Source of the DNA: Mycobacterium persicum
Lineage (GTDB): Bacteria; Actinomycetota; Actinomycetes; Mycobacteriales; Mycobacteriaceae
Assembly: GCF_002086675.1 (NCBI RefSeq)
Contig: NZ_MVIF01000025.1
Span: 1-60,894 of the forward strand
Reading direction: 5' to 3'
Length of the DNA stretch: 60,894 bases
Positions within the stretch are counted from its first letter, which is position 1; each line of letters begins with the position of its first letter. This document shows, piece by piece, positions 37,263 through 45,710 of this stretch. The notes under the pieces are model-generated. The model ran no database searches. It was not told the origin of the DNA and saw nothing but the letters and a program-made list of their open reading frames with translations. A program made the translations under genes and the position numbers.

Positions 37263-38177
37263 ATGCTTACCTGGATCGTCGGTCGTGGCGGACTTCTCGG
37301 TAGCGCCGTGTCGCGGGCGATCGGTCCGACGTTCCCGCATCTTTCGGTGCCGTGGACGGATCACGATGCGGCGGTCGAGGTGCTCGATTCCGACCTCAAG
37401 CGATTCATCCGAACGGCCCAAAACGACGATTGGTCGATTATCTGGGCCGCCGGCAGCGGCGTGGTCGGTTCCACGGCCGACAAACTCGCCGCGGAAACGC
37501 GCATCATGTCGCATTTCGTCACAAAGCTGCGAGACATGCGGCCGGCTGGCAACGGCGCGTTCTTCCTCTCATCCTCCGCGGGCGGCGTCTATGCCGGGTC
37601 GACTCAGCCCCCGTTCAGTGAGTCGACGAAGCCACGGCCGCTGAGCCCCTACGGCGAGACGAAGCTCGCTCAGGAGGAGATCCTGCGGATGACGCTTAAA
37701 GGCTGCGTCCCACTCGTCATCGGGCGGTTCTCAAACCTCGCCGGGCCCGGTCAGAATCTTGCGAAACAGCAGGGTCTGGTCAGTCAGCTATGTCGAGCCG
37801 CGGTCACGCGACAATCGTTGAACGTTTTCGTGCCGATGGAGACACTGCGCGACTACTTGTACGTCGATGATGCCGCTGCGATGGTGTGCGCGTTGGTCGA
37901 GAATGTGGTGCGTGACCAGCCCTCGGAGCCGGTGCTGCGCAATATCTCATCTCAACGACCCGTCTCGGTCTGTACTGTCGTGCGGACGGTTCAGCAGGTC
38001 GCACACCGCTCCGTCCGCATCGCACTCGGGACCAACCCGTCCTCGCGCTATCACGTTCGGGACCTGAGGATTTGCACAGACTTTCCGCGCGAATTCCAAA
38101 GCGTGGGAATCACGCCGTTTCCCGTGACAGTCAAGCGCGTTTATGAGTCGGTACTAAGGCAACAAGCAATGTGCTAG
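37263..38177 (+). CDS. NAD-dependent epimerase/dehydratase (extended SDR)
   Basis: A 304-residue SDR. The N-terminal TWIVGRGGLLGSAVSRAIG is a variant of the GXXGXXG NAD(P) loop, FFLSSSAGGVYAG carries the catalytic Ser region, and SPYGETKLAQEE the Tyr-X3-Lys pair; DYLYVDDAAAMV is the usual C-terminal substrate-domain motif. It begins three bases after the DPM1-like gene and is surely co-transcribed. A role in making the nucleotide sugar that the upstream transferase loads onto polyprenyl phosphate is plausible. The reaction (epimerase, reductase or dehydratase) is not determined. Confidence 0.85.
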   Translation: MLTWIVGRGGLLGSAVSRAIGPTFPHLSVPWTDHDAAVEVLDSDLKRFIRTAQNDDWSIIWAAGSGVVGSTADKLAAETRIMSHFVTKLRDMRPAGNGAFFLSSSAGGVYAGSTQPPFSESTKPRPLSPYGETKLAQEEILRMTLKGCVPLVIGRFSNLAGPGQNLAKQQGLVSQLCRAAVTRQSLNVFVPMETLRDYLYVDDAAAMVCALVENVVRDQPSEPVLRNISSQRPVSVCTVVRTVQQVAHRSVRIALGTNPSSRYHVRDLRICTDFPREFQSVGITPFPVTVKRVYESVLRQQAMC

Positions 38178-38314
38178 TTGCCAAGCCGACCGCCGACTGC
38201 CACATTCGATCCCCCAGTACTACGGGGAAACGTCGCCTCAGGCAGTGTATGGGCAAGGGAAGGGCAGGAATTCGTTTCCACAGCGGTCTGCCATTTCGGT
38301 TCCACCCAAAGGGG

Positions 38315-39202
38315 TTAACGCGTCTTGTCGACGTCGTGCTGGCTGTCTGCAGCGGGGGGCGCGGGGCGCATTCGCCGCCCAAGCCAGCGATACACCACGT
38401 GGCGCCCGAGGGCGTTCATACGGGCTCGCGCGCTACCGACGGCCAGGTACCGGTGCTCGAGCAACCCGGGGTGCTCAGCTGCCAAAGCGCGAAAGAACCC
38501 GATCACTTCGCCGGCCTGGGACTGTATCTGCGTTCCAACACTCGCCTGGGCACCGCTTATTCGAAATGCCCAGAGGGGCCGGGGTACCGCGACAAGACTG
38601 CCATTGCTATGAAGTAGCACCGCGCAGTAGGTCGCCAGATCCATGAGAAAAGGGAAGCGAACGTCCCAACCACCGGCGTCAACAAAGGCCCTGCGCCTGA
38701 ACAAGGCCGACGGCGGTTCGCCGAAAATGTTGGTGCCAGCGAGCACGCTGCGCCGGATAGCGTCAGGACCGGCGATTTCACCGCGGAGTCCGGCCAATCC
38801 GCGGTTGCGAAGCACGATCCTGCCCGTGGCATCGATAACATCTCTGGAACTGACGGCCACCACCGCTGAAGGGTGAGCCGTCAGCTCTTTCACCTGCACC
38901 TCGAGGTTGTCCGGATACAGCACGTCATCGGCACAGACTGCCTTGATGAATTCGCCAGTGGCTAGGTCGGTGACGGTCTTGAAGTTCACAGTTGGTCCAA
39001 CGTTAGAAGCGTGTCGGATCAAGCGGACCCGGGGGTCGACGGTGTAACGCTGCAGTGCCTCCCAGGTGCCGTCGTTGGACATGTTGTCCGAAACCAGCAG
39101 TTCGAAGTCGCGGAATGTCTGCGCCAAAAGCGACTGCATCGTTGCATCAATCGTCGCGATTCCGTTGTACACCGGCACGACCACCGATACCAATGGCGTC
39201 AC
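38315..39202 (-). CDS. Family 2 glycosyltransferase
   Basis: A 295-residue GT-A enzyme starting TPLVSVVVPVYNGIATIDATMQSLLAQTFRDFELLVSDNMSNDGT, followed by GEFIKAVCADDVLYPDNL (CADD as acidic motif). No membrane helix, so it acts on a cytoplasmic face acceptor. Its GTG start shares four bases (GTGA) with the stop of the small ORF upstream, which implies translational coupling. It converges with the SDR gene. Likely one of the LOS glycan-building transferases; donor and linkage unknown. Confidence 0.87.
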   Translation of the reverse strand: MTPLVSVVVPVYNGIATIDATMQSLLAQTFRDFELLVSDNMSNDGTWEALQRYTVDPRVRLIRHASNVGPTVNFKTVTDLATGEFIKAVCADDVLYPDNLEVQVKELTAHPSAVVAVSSRDVIDATGRIVLRNRGLAGLRGEIAGPDAIRRSVLAGTNIFGEPPSALFRRRAFVDAGGWDVRFPFLMDLATYCAVLLHSNGSLVAVPRPLWAFRISGAQASVGTQIQSQAGEVIGFFRALAAEHPGLLEHRYLAVGSARARMNALGRHVVYRWLGRRMRPAPPAADSQHDVDKTR

Positions 39203-39393
39203 GACACCGTCTCCCGCTGCTCGACGAGTCGGCAGTCGGTGGAATCACGCCGAAACGAAGAGCCCCGATGAATGCACCAGTTGTGCAGGACGGTCGCGGC
39301 GACGATGACCAATCGCGACAGCGAGTTGAAAACCGGCGGAAAATCCACCACCGCCGGCAGCGCCGGGGCCAGGACCGCGGTCATGGGCAGCAA
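39199..39393 (-). CDS. Small ORF coupled to glycosyltransferase, unknown function
   Basis: A 64-residue frame from TTG 39393, which has AGGA seven bases upstream. The sequence MLPMTAVLAPALPAVVDFPPVFNSLSRLVIVAATVLHN is hydrophobic but broken by prolines, and the tail is basic. Its TGA overlaps the GTG of the glycosyltransferase by four bases. It could be a small membrane-associated protein or the remnant of a larger gene. I do not recognise a family. The overlap and ribosome site are the only reasons to call it. Confidence 0.35.
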   Translation of the reverse strand: MLPMTAVLAPALPAVVDFPPVFNSLSRLVIVAATVLHNWCIHRGSSFRRDSTDCRLVEQRETVS

Positions 39394-39525
39394 TTTAGTT
39401 CCTAACTTACTCGGGCGCTAGGCTTCTCACATATTGCGCGGCACGTCCGCGATCGTGGACCAACATAGTACGAATATGTGTCTACACCACCGTAAACACC
39501 GCTTGCTAATAACGGAGAGCGAGTC

Positions 39526-40434
39526 ATGATCACTTTGAACCCGGTTAGCGTGGCGGCGGCGGTGAAAGCCCGAGTGGGGCGACCTGTGCTGCTCAACCTG
39601 CGCCCGCCACGCGACCGACGCGCTGACCAGGCGGGCCGTTGCGTGGTCTGCGGCGCCGATACCAGGTTCACCTTCAATTCCTGGACCATCCCGGACGATG
39701 TGCACGCCTTTTGGGCAGATCCCACCGTGTCGCGGGCCAATATCTTGCGCGAGAGCATGTTCTGCCGGTTCTGCTGCAGCAACCTGCGAGTGAGGAGGAT
39801 CGCCGAGGTCCTCATCGCTCTCTACGGTCCACCCGGGTGTGGGTCGTTCGCTGAACTGATCGAGGATCCGGCGTTTCGCGCCCTGGAGGTCGCTGAAGTA
39901 AACACGATCGGCTCGCTCGGATCGCTGCATGCCCTGTTGCGTCGGCTGCCGCGGCTGTCCTTCTCCGCCTACCGGGGGCCGCTCCGTCTGGGCGAGATCA
40001 TTGACGGCGTCCGCAACGAAGACATGTGTCGCTTTACCTACCCCGATGCATCCTTCGACCTCGTCCTGTCGTCTGACACTCTGGAACATGTCCCCGACTT
40101 CCGAACCGCACTGGCCGAGACTCGGCGGGTGCTGCGTCCTGGAGGCCGTCATGTCTTCACAGTTCCGGTCGTTTGGACGCGTGCGACTACGGAAACGCGC
40201 GCCCGCGTACGCGATGACGGCGAGATCACGCACCTGATGCCGCCCCTCTACCACGGCAGGGGTAGCGGGGCGTACCGGTTCATTCCGGTGGGGGAGGATT
40301 TGTTGGCTTTCACCGAGTTCGGCCGAGACATCGTCGATTACCTGCGCGAGGCGGGCTTCGAGGCCGAGGTCTACGACGTCACCGACGACGGCACAGGCGC
40401 CCAGACTGTCTTCGCTGGGCACGTCCCCGGGTGA
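39526..40434 (+). CDS. Class I methyltransferase with N-terminal Cys4 domain
   Basis: A 302-residue protein. The N-terminal third has CVVCG (about residues 39-43) and CRFCC (about 80-84), a likely zinc site. The C-terminal part has methyltransferase post-SAM features: FDLVLSSDTLEHVPDFRTALAETRRVLRPGGRHVFTVP. The usual glycine-rich SAM loop is not obvious (VAEVNTIGSLGSL stands in its place), so activity is uncertain. ATG 39526 has GGAGAG six bases upstream. It is transcribed away from the glycosyltransferase and toward the GtrA-like gene. Sugar or lipid methylation in the LOS is plausible. Confidence 0.8.
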   Translation: MITLNPVSVAAAVKARVGRPVLLNLRPPRDRRADQAGRCVVCGADTRFTFNSWTIPDDVHAFWADPTVSRANILRESMFCRFCCSNLRVRRIAEVLIALYGPPGCGSFAELIEDPAFRALEVAEVNTIGSLGSLHALLRRLPRLSFSAYRGPLRLGEIIDGVRNEDMCRFTYPDASFDLVLSSDTLEHVPDFRTALAETRRVLRPGGRHVFTVPVVWTRATTETRARVRDDGEITHLMPPLYHGRGSGAYRFIPVGEDLLAFTEFGRDIVDYLREAGFEAEVYDVTDDGTGAQTVFAGHVPG

Positions 40435-40646
40435 CCGGGTTGCCTGAAGTCGAGATGATGGGGTACTTCGCATGTTTTGCTGTGAGGAGCGCTCCGACAA
40501 CGGGGTGAGGGTGGAATGGCACGGCTGGGATAACGGGCTGACTTGGGCGATGCCGTGGCATGAATGACCGACCGGGAGGGGCGTACGCATGTCGACGCCG
40601 ACGCTTACGGGTGAGCCGCAAGCACTGCCCCGGCGGAAGGCGTCGA

Positions 40647-41153
40647 ATGACTGAATTCGACCTGCCGCCCGAATCGGCGCCGCCGGGGCCGTTGATCCGG
40701 CTTATCCGCGACCAGCGGGTCGCATTCCTGGTGGTCGGTGGAGTCAACACCGTCGTCGGCTTCGCTATCTTCGTCGCCTGCTCGCAGACCGTCGGCCACC
40801 TCGTCGACCGCCGGTTCGGCACAGTCGCCGGGTCACTGGTGACGGTCGGCGTCTCGCACGTACTGAGCGTGCTGTTCGCGTTCGTGATGCATCGTCGGTT
40901 AGTGTTCCGCGTTCGCGGCCACGTGCTGCGTGACCTCGTGCGGTTCGAGAGCGTCTACCTCACCACGTTTGGCCTCAATGCCGTCGCCCTGACTGTGTTG
41001 GTCGAGCTCGGCCTGCACCGCATCCCGGCGCAAGCGATCATCTTTGTGCCCATCCTGGTGCTCAACTACGTTGGCCACCGGTACTTTTCCTTCCGGCGCG
41101 GCGTCGCCGACGCTCACATCGTCGACGCTCAGGACGAGACTTCGCGCACGTAG
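40647..41153 (+). CDS. GtrA-like membrane protein
   Basis: A 168-residue protein with four predicted membrane helices, typical of the GtrA/DPMS family: FLVVGGVNTVVGFAIFVACS (first), SLVTVGVSHVLSVLFAFVMHRRLVFR (second, with the conserved basic end), VYLTTFGLNAVALTVLVELGL (third) and IIFVPILVLNYVGHRYFSF (fourth). Such proteins are thought to help move polyprenyl-linked sugars across the membrane. ATG 40647 is chosen because of GGAAGG six bases before; the frame extends to 40560. It converges on a GT-C enzyme, a sensible partner. A second GtrA-like gene is at 49798. Confidence 0.88.
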   Translation: MTEFDLPPESAPPGPLIRLIRDQRVAFLVVGGVNTVVGFAIFVACSQTVGHLVDRRFGTVAGSLVTVGVSHVLSVLFAFVMHRRLVFRVRGHVLRDLVRFESVYLTTFGLNAVALTVLVELGLHRIPAQAIIFVPILVLNYVGHRYFSFRRGVADAHIVDAQDETSRT

Positions 41154-41203
41154 CGCGTGCTGCCATTACGGCCGGCGCCAACCTCGTTGCAGGAGAGGCA
41201 GGT

Positions 41204-42718
41204 TCACTTTCCATCCGCCGGCGACACCGCGGCCGGTATGGGTTCGCCCACCGCCGTAGTGGTGGTAGGGATATTCGCCTCGTCGCTGGCCGCCGGTCTT
41301 CGCACATACGAGACGATGATCGCCGCGCATGCGATCAGCCACAACAGCGGCGCCAACTCCGCCGTGGTGTGCACAATCGGTGTGTAGCCGACGATCCCAA
41401 CCGCGCCCAGCTGACCCGCGAGCGGCGACATCATCGGCGGGCCAGGCAACGGGATGCGGACGATGGAGAGGGCCGCGGCGAGGCTCACACAGATGCCGAT
41501 CGCGCGGCGGCGGTCACCCAGAGCCGCGAACCCATCGAAAATCCCGGACTCCGGCGGCCCTTGGGGATCGCGGACCACCAACGCCGCGATCGGTAAGGCG
41601 AACACCAGGTAGTAGTTGAATACCAGACCCGGAAACAGACAGGCCGTGGTGAGCAGCGCGATGCCCCCCATGACCGGGGGGATGCGTCGCCCGAGAGCCA
41701 GCACGGAGACTACGACCAACAAGAGCAGGACATAACCGATCAGCGATCGGGTGACATCAAGAAAGTCGTTCGACACATAGCCCCACCGGGGGTCTTTGAG
41801 CTTATCCGGAATGAAGAAAATTCCTCTTGCGAAAGACACATTATACGGGCCTACGAGCGTGTCGACCGAACTGCTGTAATTAAGGAGACTGCGGGCCGAC
41901 TGCGCGATGGTTTCCGGAAAGTCGCGGGGCCACAACAGATATGGGACAAAGTTGGAAATCACAACCCCGACGGCAGCGATGCCGCCCATCCGCCATTGTC
42001 GAGCCGCTAACAACGCCACACCGAGTAGCACGAACTGTGGTTTCAACAGCGCGGCGAGAACCACCATGATCGCCACCAGTCCCCACCGTTGACGGCGCAG
42101 CGCCACCAGAAAAACCAGCCCGATCGGCGCTATGAACCCCACTGAGTTGCCTCGATCGATCACGCCCCACACGGGAATGGCCATGGCGCCCAACGCCACA
42201 AAGACCACCACCCGCTCCAGTCCGCGAGCGCCGCGCGCCGCCCAGACCGCGGGGGTAAAGACAGCGCCCGTCAACAGCAGCTGGTAGCCCCAGAACCCCA
42301 GCCGGGGGGCGTGCAGCCATTTACCGAGGACCCCGAACAACATTTGCGACAGCATCCCCGCCGGCGGGTAACCCGCCCCGCCTCCCGCCTCGTAATTGTT
42401 CCAAGGTAAGCGCAACGGGTAGGGATCCCAGGGATTGGGCCGCATCCCGAAGCCCACGGTCATTCCGTAGTCGCTGAAGCAGTGCGTGCCCATTTGCATA
42501 CCCCAGTCAAGCCAGCAGTCCTTGGCGGCCATAAAGAGAGAGGTAAGCACGTCGATCGAGTAGTACTGGGCCAGAACGAAGCCCACTACCGCCGATAACG
42601 CCGACCCCAACAAGACAGTGCCGAGCAGGAGCGTCCGTTCGGATTGGCGACCGACCGCCAACGCGTGTTCTCGAGTCGCGGTAATCGCGCCCCGCAGCAC
42701 CTCGACAAATCGACTCAC
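41204..42718 (-). CDS. Polytopic GT-C-type glycosyltransferase (GT87-like)
   Basis: A 504-residue integral membrane protein with about ten hydrophobic helices. The first outside loop holds acidic and aromatic residues (AAKDCWLDWGMQMGTHCFSDYG...NPWDPYPLRLPWNNYEAGGGAGYPP), the place where GT-C enzymes keep the catalytic Asp. The layout resembles the GT87/DUF2029 mannosyl- and arabinosyltransferases that use polyprenyl-phosphate sugars on the periplasmic side. GTG 42718 is preferred to the frame start at 42754 because AGGGGA lies six bases before it. With the DPM1-like transferases and GtrA proteins nearby, it would add an extracytoplasmic sugar. Donor unknown. Confidence 0.8.
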   Translation of the reverse strand: MSRFVEVLRGAITATREHALAVGRQSERTLLLGTVLLGSALSAVVGFVLAQYYSIDVLTSLFMAAKDCWLDWGMQMGTHCFSDYGMTVGFGMRPNPWDPYPLRLPWNNYEAGGGAGYPPAGMLSQMLFGVLGKWLHAPRLGFWGYQLLLTGAVFTPAVWAARGARGLERVVVFVALGAMAIPVWGVIDRGNSVGFIAPIGLVFLVALRRQRWGLVAIMVVLAALLKPQFVLLGVALLAARQWRMGGIAAVGVVISNFVPYLLWPRDFPETIAQSARSLLNYSSSVDTLVGPYNVSFARGIFFIPDKLKDPRWGYVSNDFLDVTRSLIGYVLLLLVVVSVLALGRRIPPVMGGIALLTTACLFPGLVFNYYLVFALPIAALVVRDPQGPPESGIFDGFAALGDRRRAIGICVSLAAALSIVRIPLPGPPMMSPLAGQLGAVGIVGYTPIVHTTAELAPLLWLIACAAIIVSYVRRPAASDEANIPTTTTAVGEPIPAAVSPADGK

Positions 42719-42907
42719 GCGCACTCCCCTCGGTTCCGGGCGAAACTGCAGCAAAGCGAGCTGCCGAGCCTACCCCCGGAGACAAATATAGTGAATGCGT
42801 TGTCCCGCTACCGAGAAAGAGGAGTATCGGCTGACAGCGTTCCCCCAAATCGCAGTCGTTCCGTCGCCGGCGAGCAACCACTCTGAACGGCGCGGCTGGG
42901 CCGCGGG

Positions 42908-45085
42908 CTACGGTCCAACGCCCATCTCATAAAAGCGCAGTCGTGCAGTGACTAAGGGCTCATTGAGGTTTACGGTGCGGCCGACACCAATGGTGTGGGC
43001 GTGGATCTGCAGATTCGTGTCAGCGACCGAAGCCGGGGTGTTGACCAGAAACGGCTCAGGGGCGTTCTTCCCGATCAGGCGGTAGGTGACCCCATCGACC
43101 ACGAGCGTGAAGGTGCTCAGTGGCGCAATCTTTCCGTGGAAGTACCGGTCGCCGAAGGTCTCATCCAGATCGATTGCAACGAGCACCGCCCTATCCGGTG
43201 CGCTGGGGGCGGGAATAGGAACCGCATGGTCTTCCCGCACGGGTGCGTCCGACAATTTGGTGAGCGGTCCGCAGTGGGGGCCGGTGTGTTTGAACAGCGC
43301 CCAGCGGTTTTCGATGCCGCTCAGCGTGTAGTTGCACAGCAGCGCACGCGAATACAGCGGGGATTCTTGCACGCCAAGCCGGCCGTCGATACCGACGGCG
43401 GGCAGCGCCGGCGATAGCCGCGACAGCACGAATTGCGGCCCGTTAGCGAGTGATTCGCCGTTCAGAGCATCGAGCATGGGGGTGAGAGCCTGATATGTCT
43501 GGAAGACCGGTGTCGGGTGCCACGCGAGATCGTAGGCCCACACCGCCGAAATCTCGTGGGGGTCGACATGGACCGTGCTCGACCCAATGGTCTGGATGAA
43601 ATGGTCCGGGATGCCATACAGCGCACGCTGGCGTGCCTTGGCTTGTTCGATTTTGCGCTGCACATGACCCGGCGAAGCGAACGCGACCATGCGGTCCACC
43701 GCTTGCACCGGTGCCCGCATCGCCAGCACCCCGCGGTCGGACAGTGCGGGAATCCCCCCGAGGTCGACCACGACAACCAGAGCGACTGCCACCGCAGCCA
43801 GCACCAATGCACGACGGCGAGCCCGCGGCCATGGGGTGATGGCCAGCGCAACAACCATCACCCCGACCAGAATGGCGAAGTGCCACGGTTCGAAGCGTCC
43901 GAACGCGGCCTTTCCCGCGATCAGGGTCGCGAGTCCGACAAGTAACAGGTAGCGGCGCGGTATGTTGTCTCTTCCGCGAACGAACACCACGCAGAGCCAA
44001 CCCATCCAGGCGACGCTCAATACGACTGACGGTAAGGCCCACTGTGGGAGGGGCGCGGTCGCCATTCCGTCGGTGTAACCCGACGCAATCGCGGCGCTGC
44101 CCCGAAGCCATGCCGGAAGATTGCCCGGCCGTTGGCCGGCAAGCACCCACGAAACAACGGTAGAAACCGCGAATCCGGCTACCGTTGCGCAATGCCGGCC
44201 GACAGCTTTCCACCCGAGCAGCACCGACGTGGCCAACGCAATGACCATGATCGCAAGGCCGGTGTTGAATTTCATTAACAGCTGAAACCCTGCGGCGGCG
44301 CCGAGCACGACGCAGGTCGTGAACACCCTCGACCGCTTGGGCTCGCGCTGCAACAGGGGCACGCTCGCCCAGACGAACGCCGCGAGAACCCCCAACTCGG
44401 GGTACATCATTTCCAGGGAGGAAGAACCTCGCAGGGCCAAACCATGACCGAGGTGCAGGACGGTGAGGATGCCGGTCATCACGAACGCGCCGACAAGCGA
44501 CGGCAGCGGCGGGTGGCGCAGGCGCAGGGCTGACGCGATGCCGAGGAAGAGTGCGGCGATGACGATCAGCTGGGAGATCGTAGCGAGCAGCGACTGCTCG
44601 AACGAGTAGTAGGCGCTGGTCCGCAGGAAGCCAAGCGGCCCGTACGTAAATACCAACTCGCGACCCCACGCAATATGGTCAATTCGCGCCAGAGCGAGCC
44701 CAGCCTGCCAAGACGGATCGAGCCCAACACTGGGATCGACCGATGGCTGCGGCCAGAAGACGACAGCAGCGATGGCAGCCACCAGAACTCGTTGCCACAA
44801 GGCAGAGCCCCATGTTGTCGTCGAGAACCACGTTCGCACTCGCCGCGACGCCGCCAAGGCACCGACGAGACCGCGGCCATGCCCGCGAACTACCAACGAG
44901 TCCAAAGTAATTCGCAGTTTTTTTCGGTCGTCGCGACGATCTCCAAGGAGTTCGTCGCTGCGCTGCGGGCAACTCGTCTCCGAGTTGTCCGGCGAGCTAC
45001 CAGCACACTGCTCACCCGCATTTGTGGGGCCCGCCTCGCGGGCCGCATCAACGGCCATCGGCAAATACCCAACTAATCGGGGCAC
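42908..45085 (-). CDS. Large polytopic membrane protein, paralogue 1
   Basis: A 725-residue protein with a hydrophilic N-terminal part of about 105 residues, then about ten membrane helices, then a soluble C-terminal domain of about 260 residues (from RAPVQAVDRMVAFASPGHVQRK). It is clearly homologous throughout its core to the protein at 50286: FWPQPSVDPSVGLDPSWQAGLALARI against FWPQSSVDADSGLDPSWEAAVALARI, and the ends RLRFYEMGVGP and RLRFYEMRIGP. The paralogue lacks the N-terminal extension, so translation may begin nearer 44850; no good ribosome site decides this. A GT-C-like or lipid-linked-sugar role is possible but I recognise no catalytic motif. Confidence 0.75.
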   Translation of the reverse strand: MPRLVGYLPMAVDAAREAGPTNAGEQCAGSSPDNSETSCPQRSDELLGDRRDDRKKLRITLDSLVVRGHGRGLVGALAASRRVRTWFSTTTWGSALWQRVLVAAIAAVVFWPQPSVDPSVGLDPSWQAGLALARIDHIAWGRELVFTYGPLGFLRTSAYYSFEQSLLATISQLIVIAALFLGIASALRLRHPPLPSLVGAFVMTGILTVLHLGHGLALRGSSSLEMMYPELGVLAAFVWASVPLLQREPKRSRVFTTCVVLGAAAGFQLLMKFNTGLAIMVIALATSVLLGWKAVGRHCATVAGFAVSTVVSWVLAGQRPGNLPAWLRGSAAIASGYTDGMATAPLPQWALPSVVLSVAWMGWLCVVFVRGRDNIPRRYLLLVGLATLIAGKAAFGRFEPWHFAILVGVMVVALAITPWPRARRRALVLAAVAVALVVVVDLGGIPALSDRGVLAMRAPVQAVDRMVAFASPGHVQRKIEQAKARQRALYGIPDHFIQTIGSSTVHVDPHEISAVWAYDLAWHPTPVFQTYQALTPMLDALNGESLANGPQFVLSRLSPALPAVGIDGRLGVQESPLYSRALLCNYTLSGIENRWALFKHTGPHCGPLTKLSDAPVREDHAVPIPAPSAPDRAVLVAIDLDETFGDRYFHGKIAPLSTFTLVVDGVTYRLIGKNAPEPFLVNTPASVADTNLQIHAHTIGVGRTVNLNEPLVTARLRFYEMGVGP

Positions 45086-45115
45086 AGCGCGACACGCTGA
45101 CCCAGGAATGGATCG

Positions 45116-45559
45116 TCACCCGAGTCCCGTGACGCTCGGGACATGCACCATCTGCCAGGTACCGCAGTTTTGCGTCAAGAACGCGGTGTCACTCTCCTGG
45201 ATCTGGATTCGTTGCGGACCGCTGCCCTTCCAGCTATCGATAATGTCGCCCGTATCAAGGCTTCGCAGCCGCGCCCAACTACATATCGCCCCACCGGTTG
45301 TGTGATACATCCCGGGCATGATGTCCACCCCGACCAGATACGTGCCGTCCTTGTCGATCACACCGGTATATGTGCCGAAGGGGTCAATAACTGTCTTGGA
45401 ACCCGTAGGTGGCGGCGGCTTGAGACCATCCACCGGTTGCGGGGGGGCGGCCTGCACGGTGACAGTTTGCGTGACGGTCACCGTCGAGGCGGTGGTGTGA
45501 GCGCCTCCTGCGCACCCTGAAAGCAGTAGTGCACCGGCAACCACCGCGACGGGCTTCAT
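45116..45559 (-). CDS. Putative secreted lipoprotein
   Basis: A 147-residue protein starting MKPVAVVAGALLLSGCAGGAHTT: a signal peptide with an LSGC lipobox, so Cys16 should be lipidated. A Thr/Val-rich linker (STVTVTQTVTVQ) and a proline stretch follow, then a compact domain (GTYLVGVDIMPGMYHTTGGAICSWARL) seen in many mycobacterial and actinobacterial secreted proteins of unknown function. ATG 45559 is taken as start since it gives the exact signal peptide and lies eight bases after TACACT, a TANNNT -10 box (probably leaderless). The longer frame to 45655 would spoil the signal. Role in LOS surface display is unproven. Confidence 0.8.
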   Translation of the reverse strand: MKPVAVVAGALLLSGCAGGAHTTASTVTVTQTVTVQAAPPQPVDGLKPPPPTGSKTVIDPFGTYTGVIDKDGTYLVGVDIMPGMYHTTGGAICSWARLRSLDTGDIIDSWKGSGPQRIQIQESDTAFLTQNCGTWQMVHVPSVTGLG

Positions 45560-45710
45560 GCAGATGAAGTGTAGACGGAGCCAACTAGAAATATGGCCAC
45601 TTTCTGCTAAAACAGTTGACCATTTAGCCGGCAGGAAACGAGCAATTACCCGCATGACGTGGCGGTGGTTGGCACCGCTGGGAGCCCCCTTGGGTTAGCC
45701 TCAATTCCCT

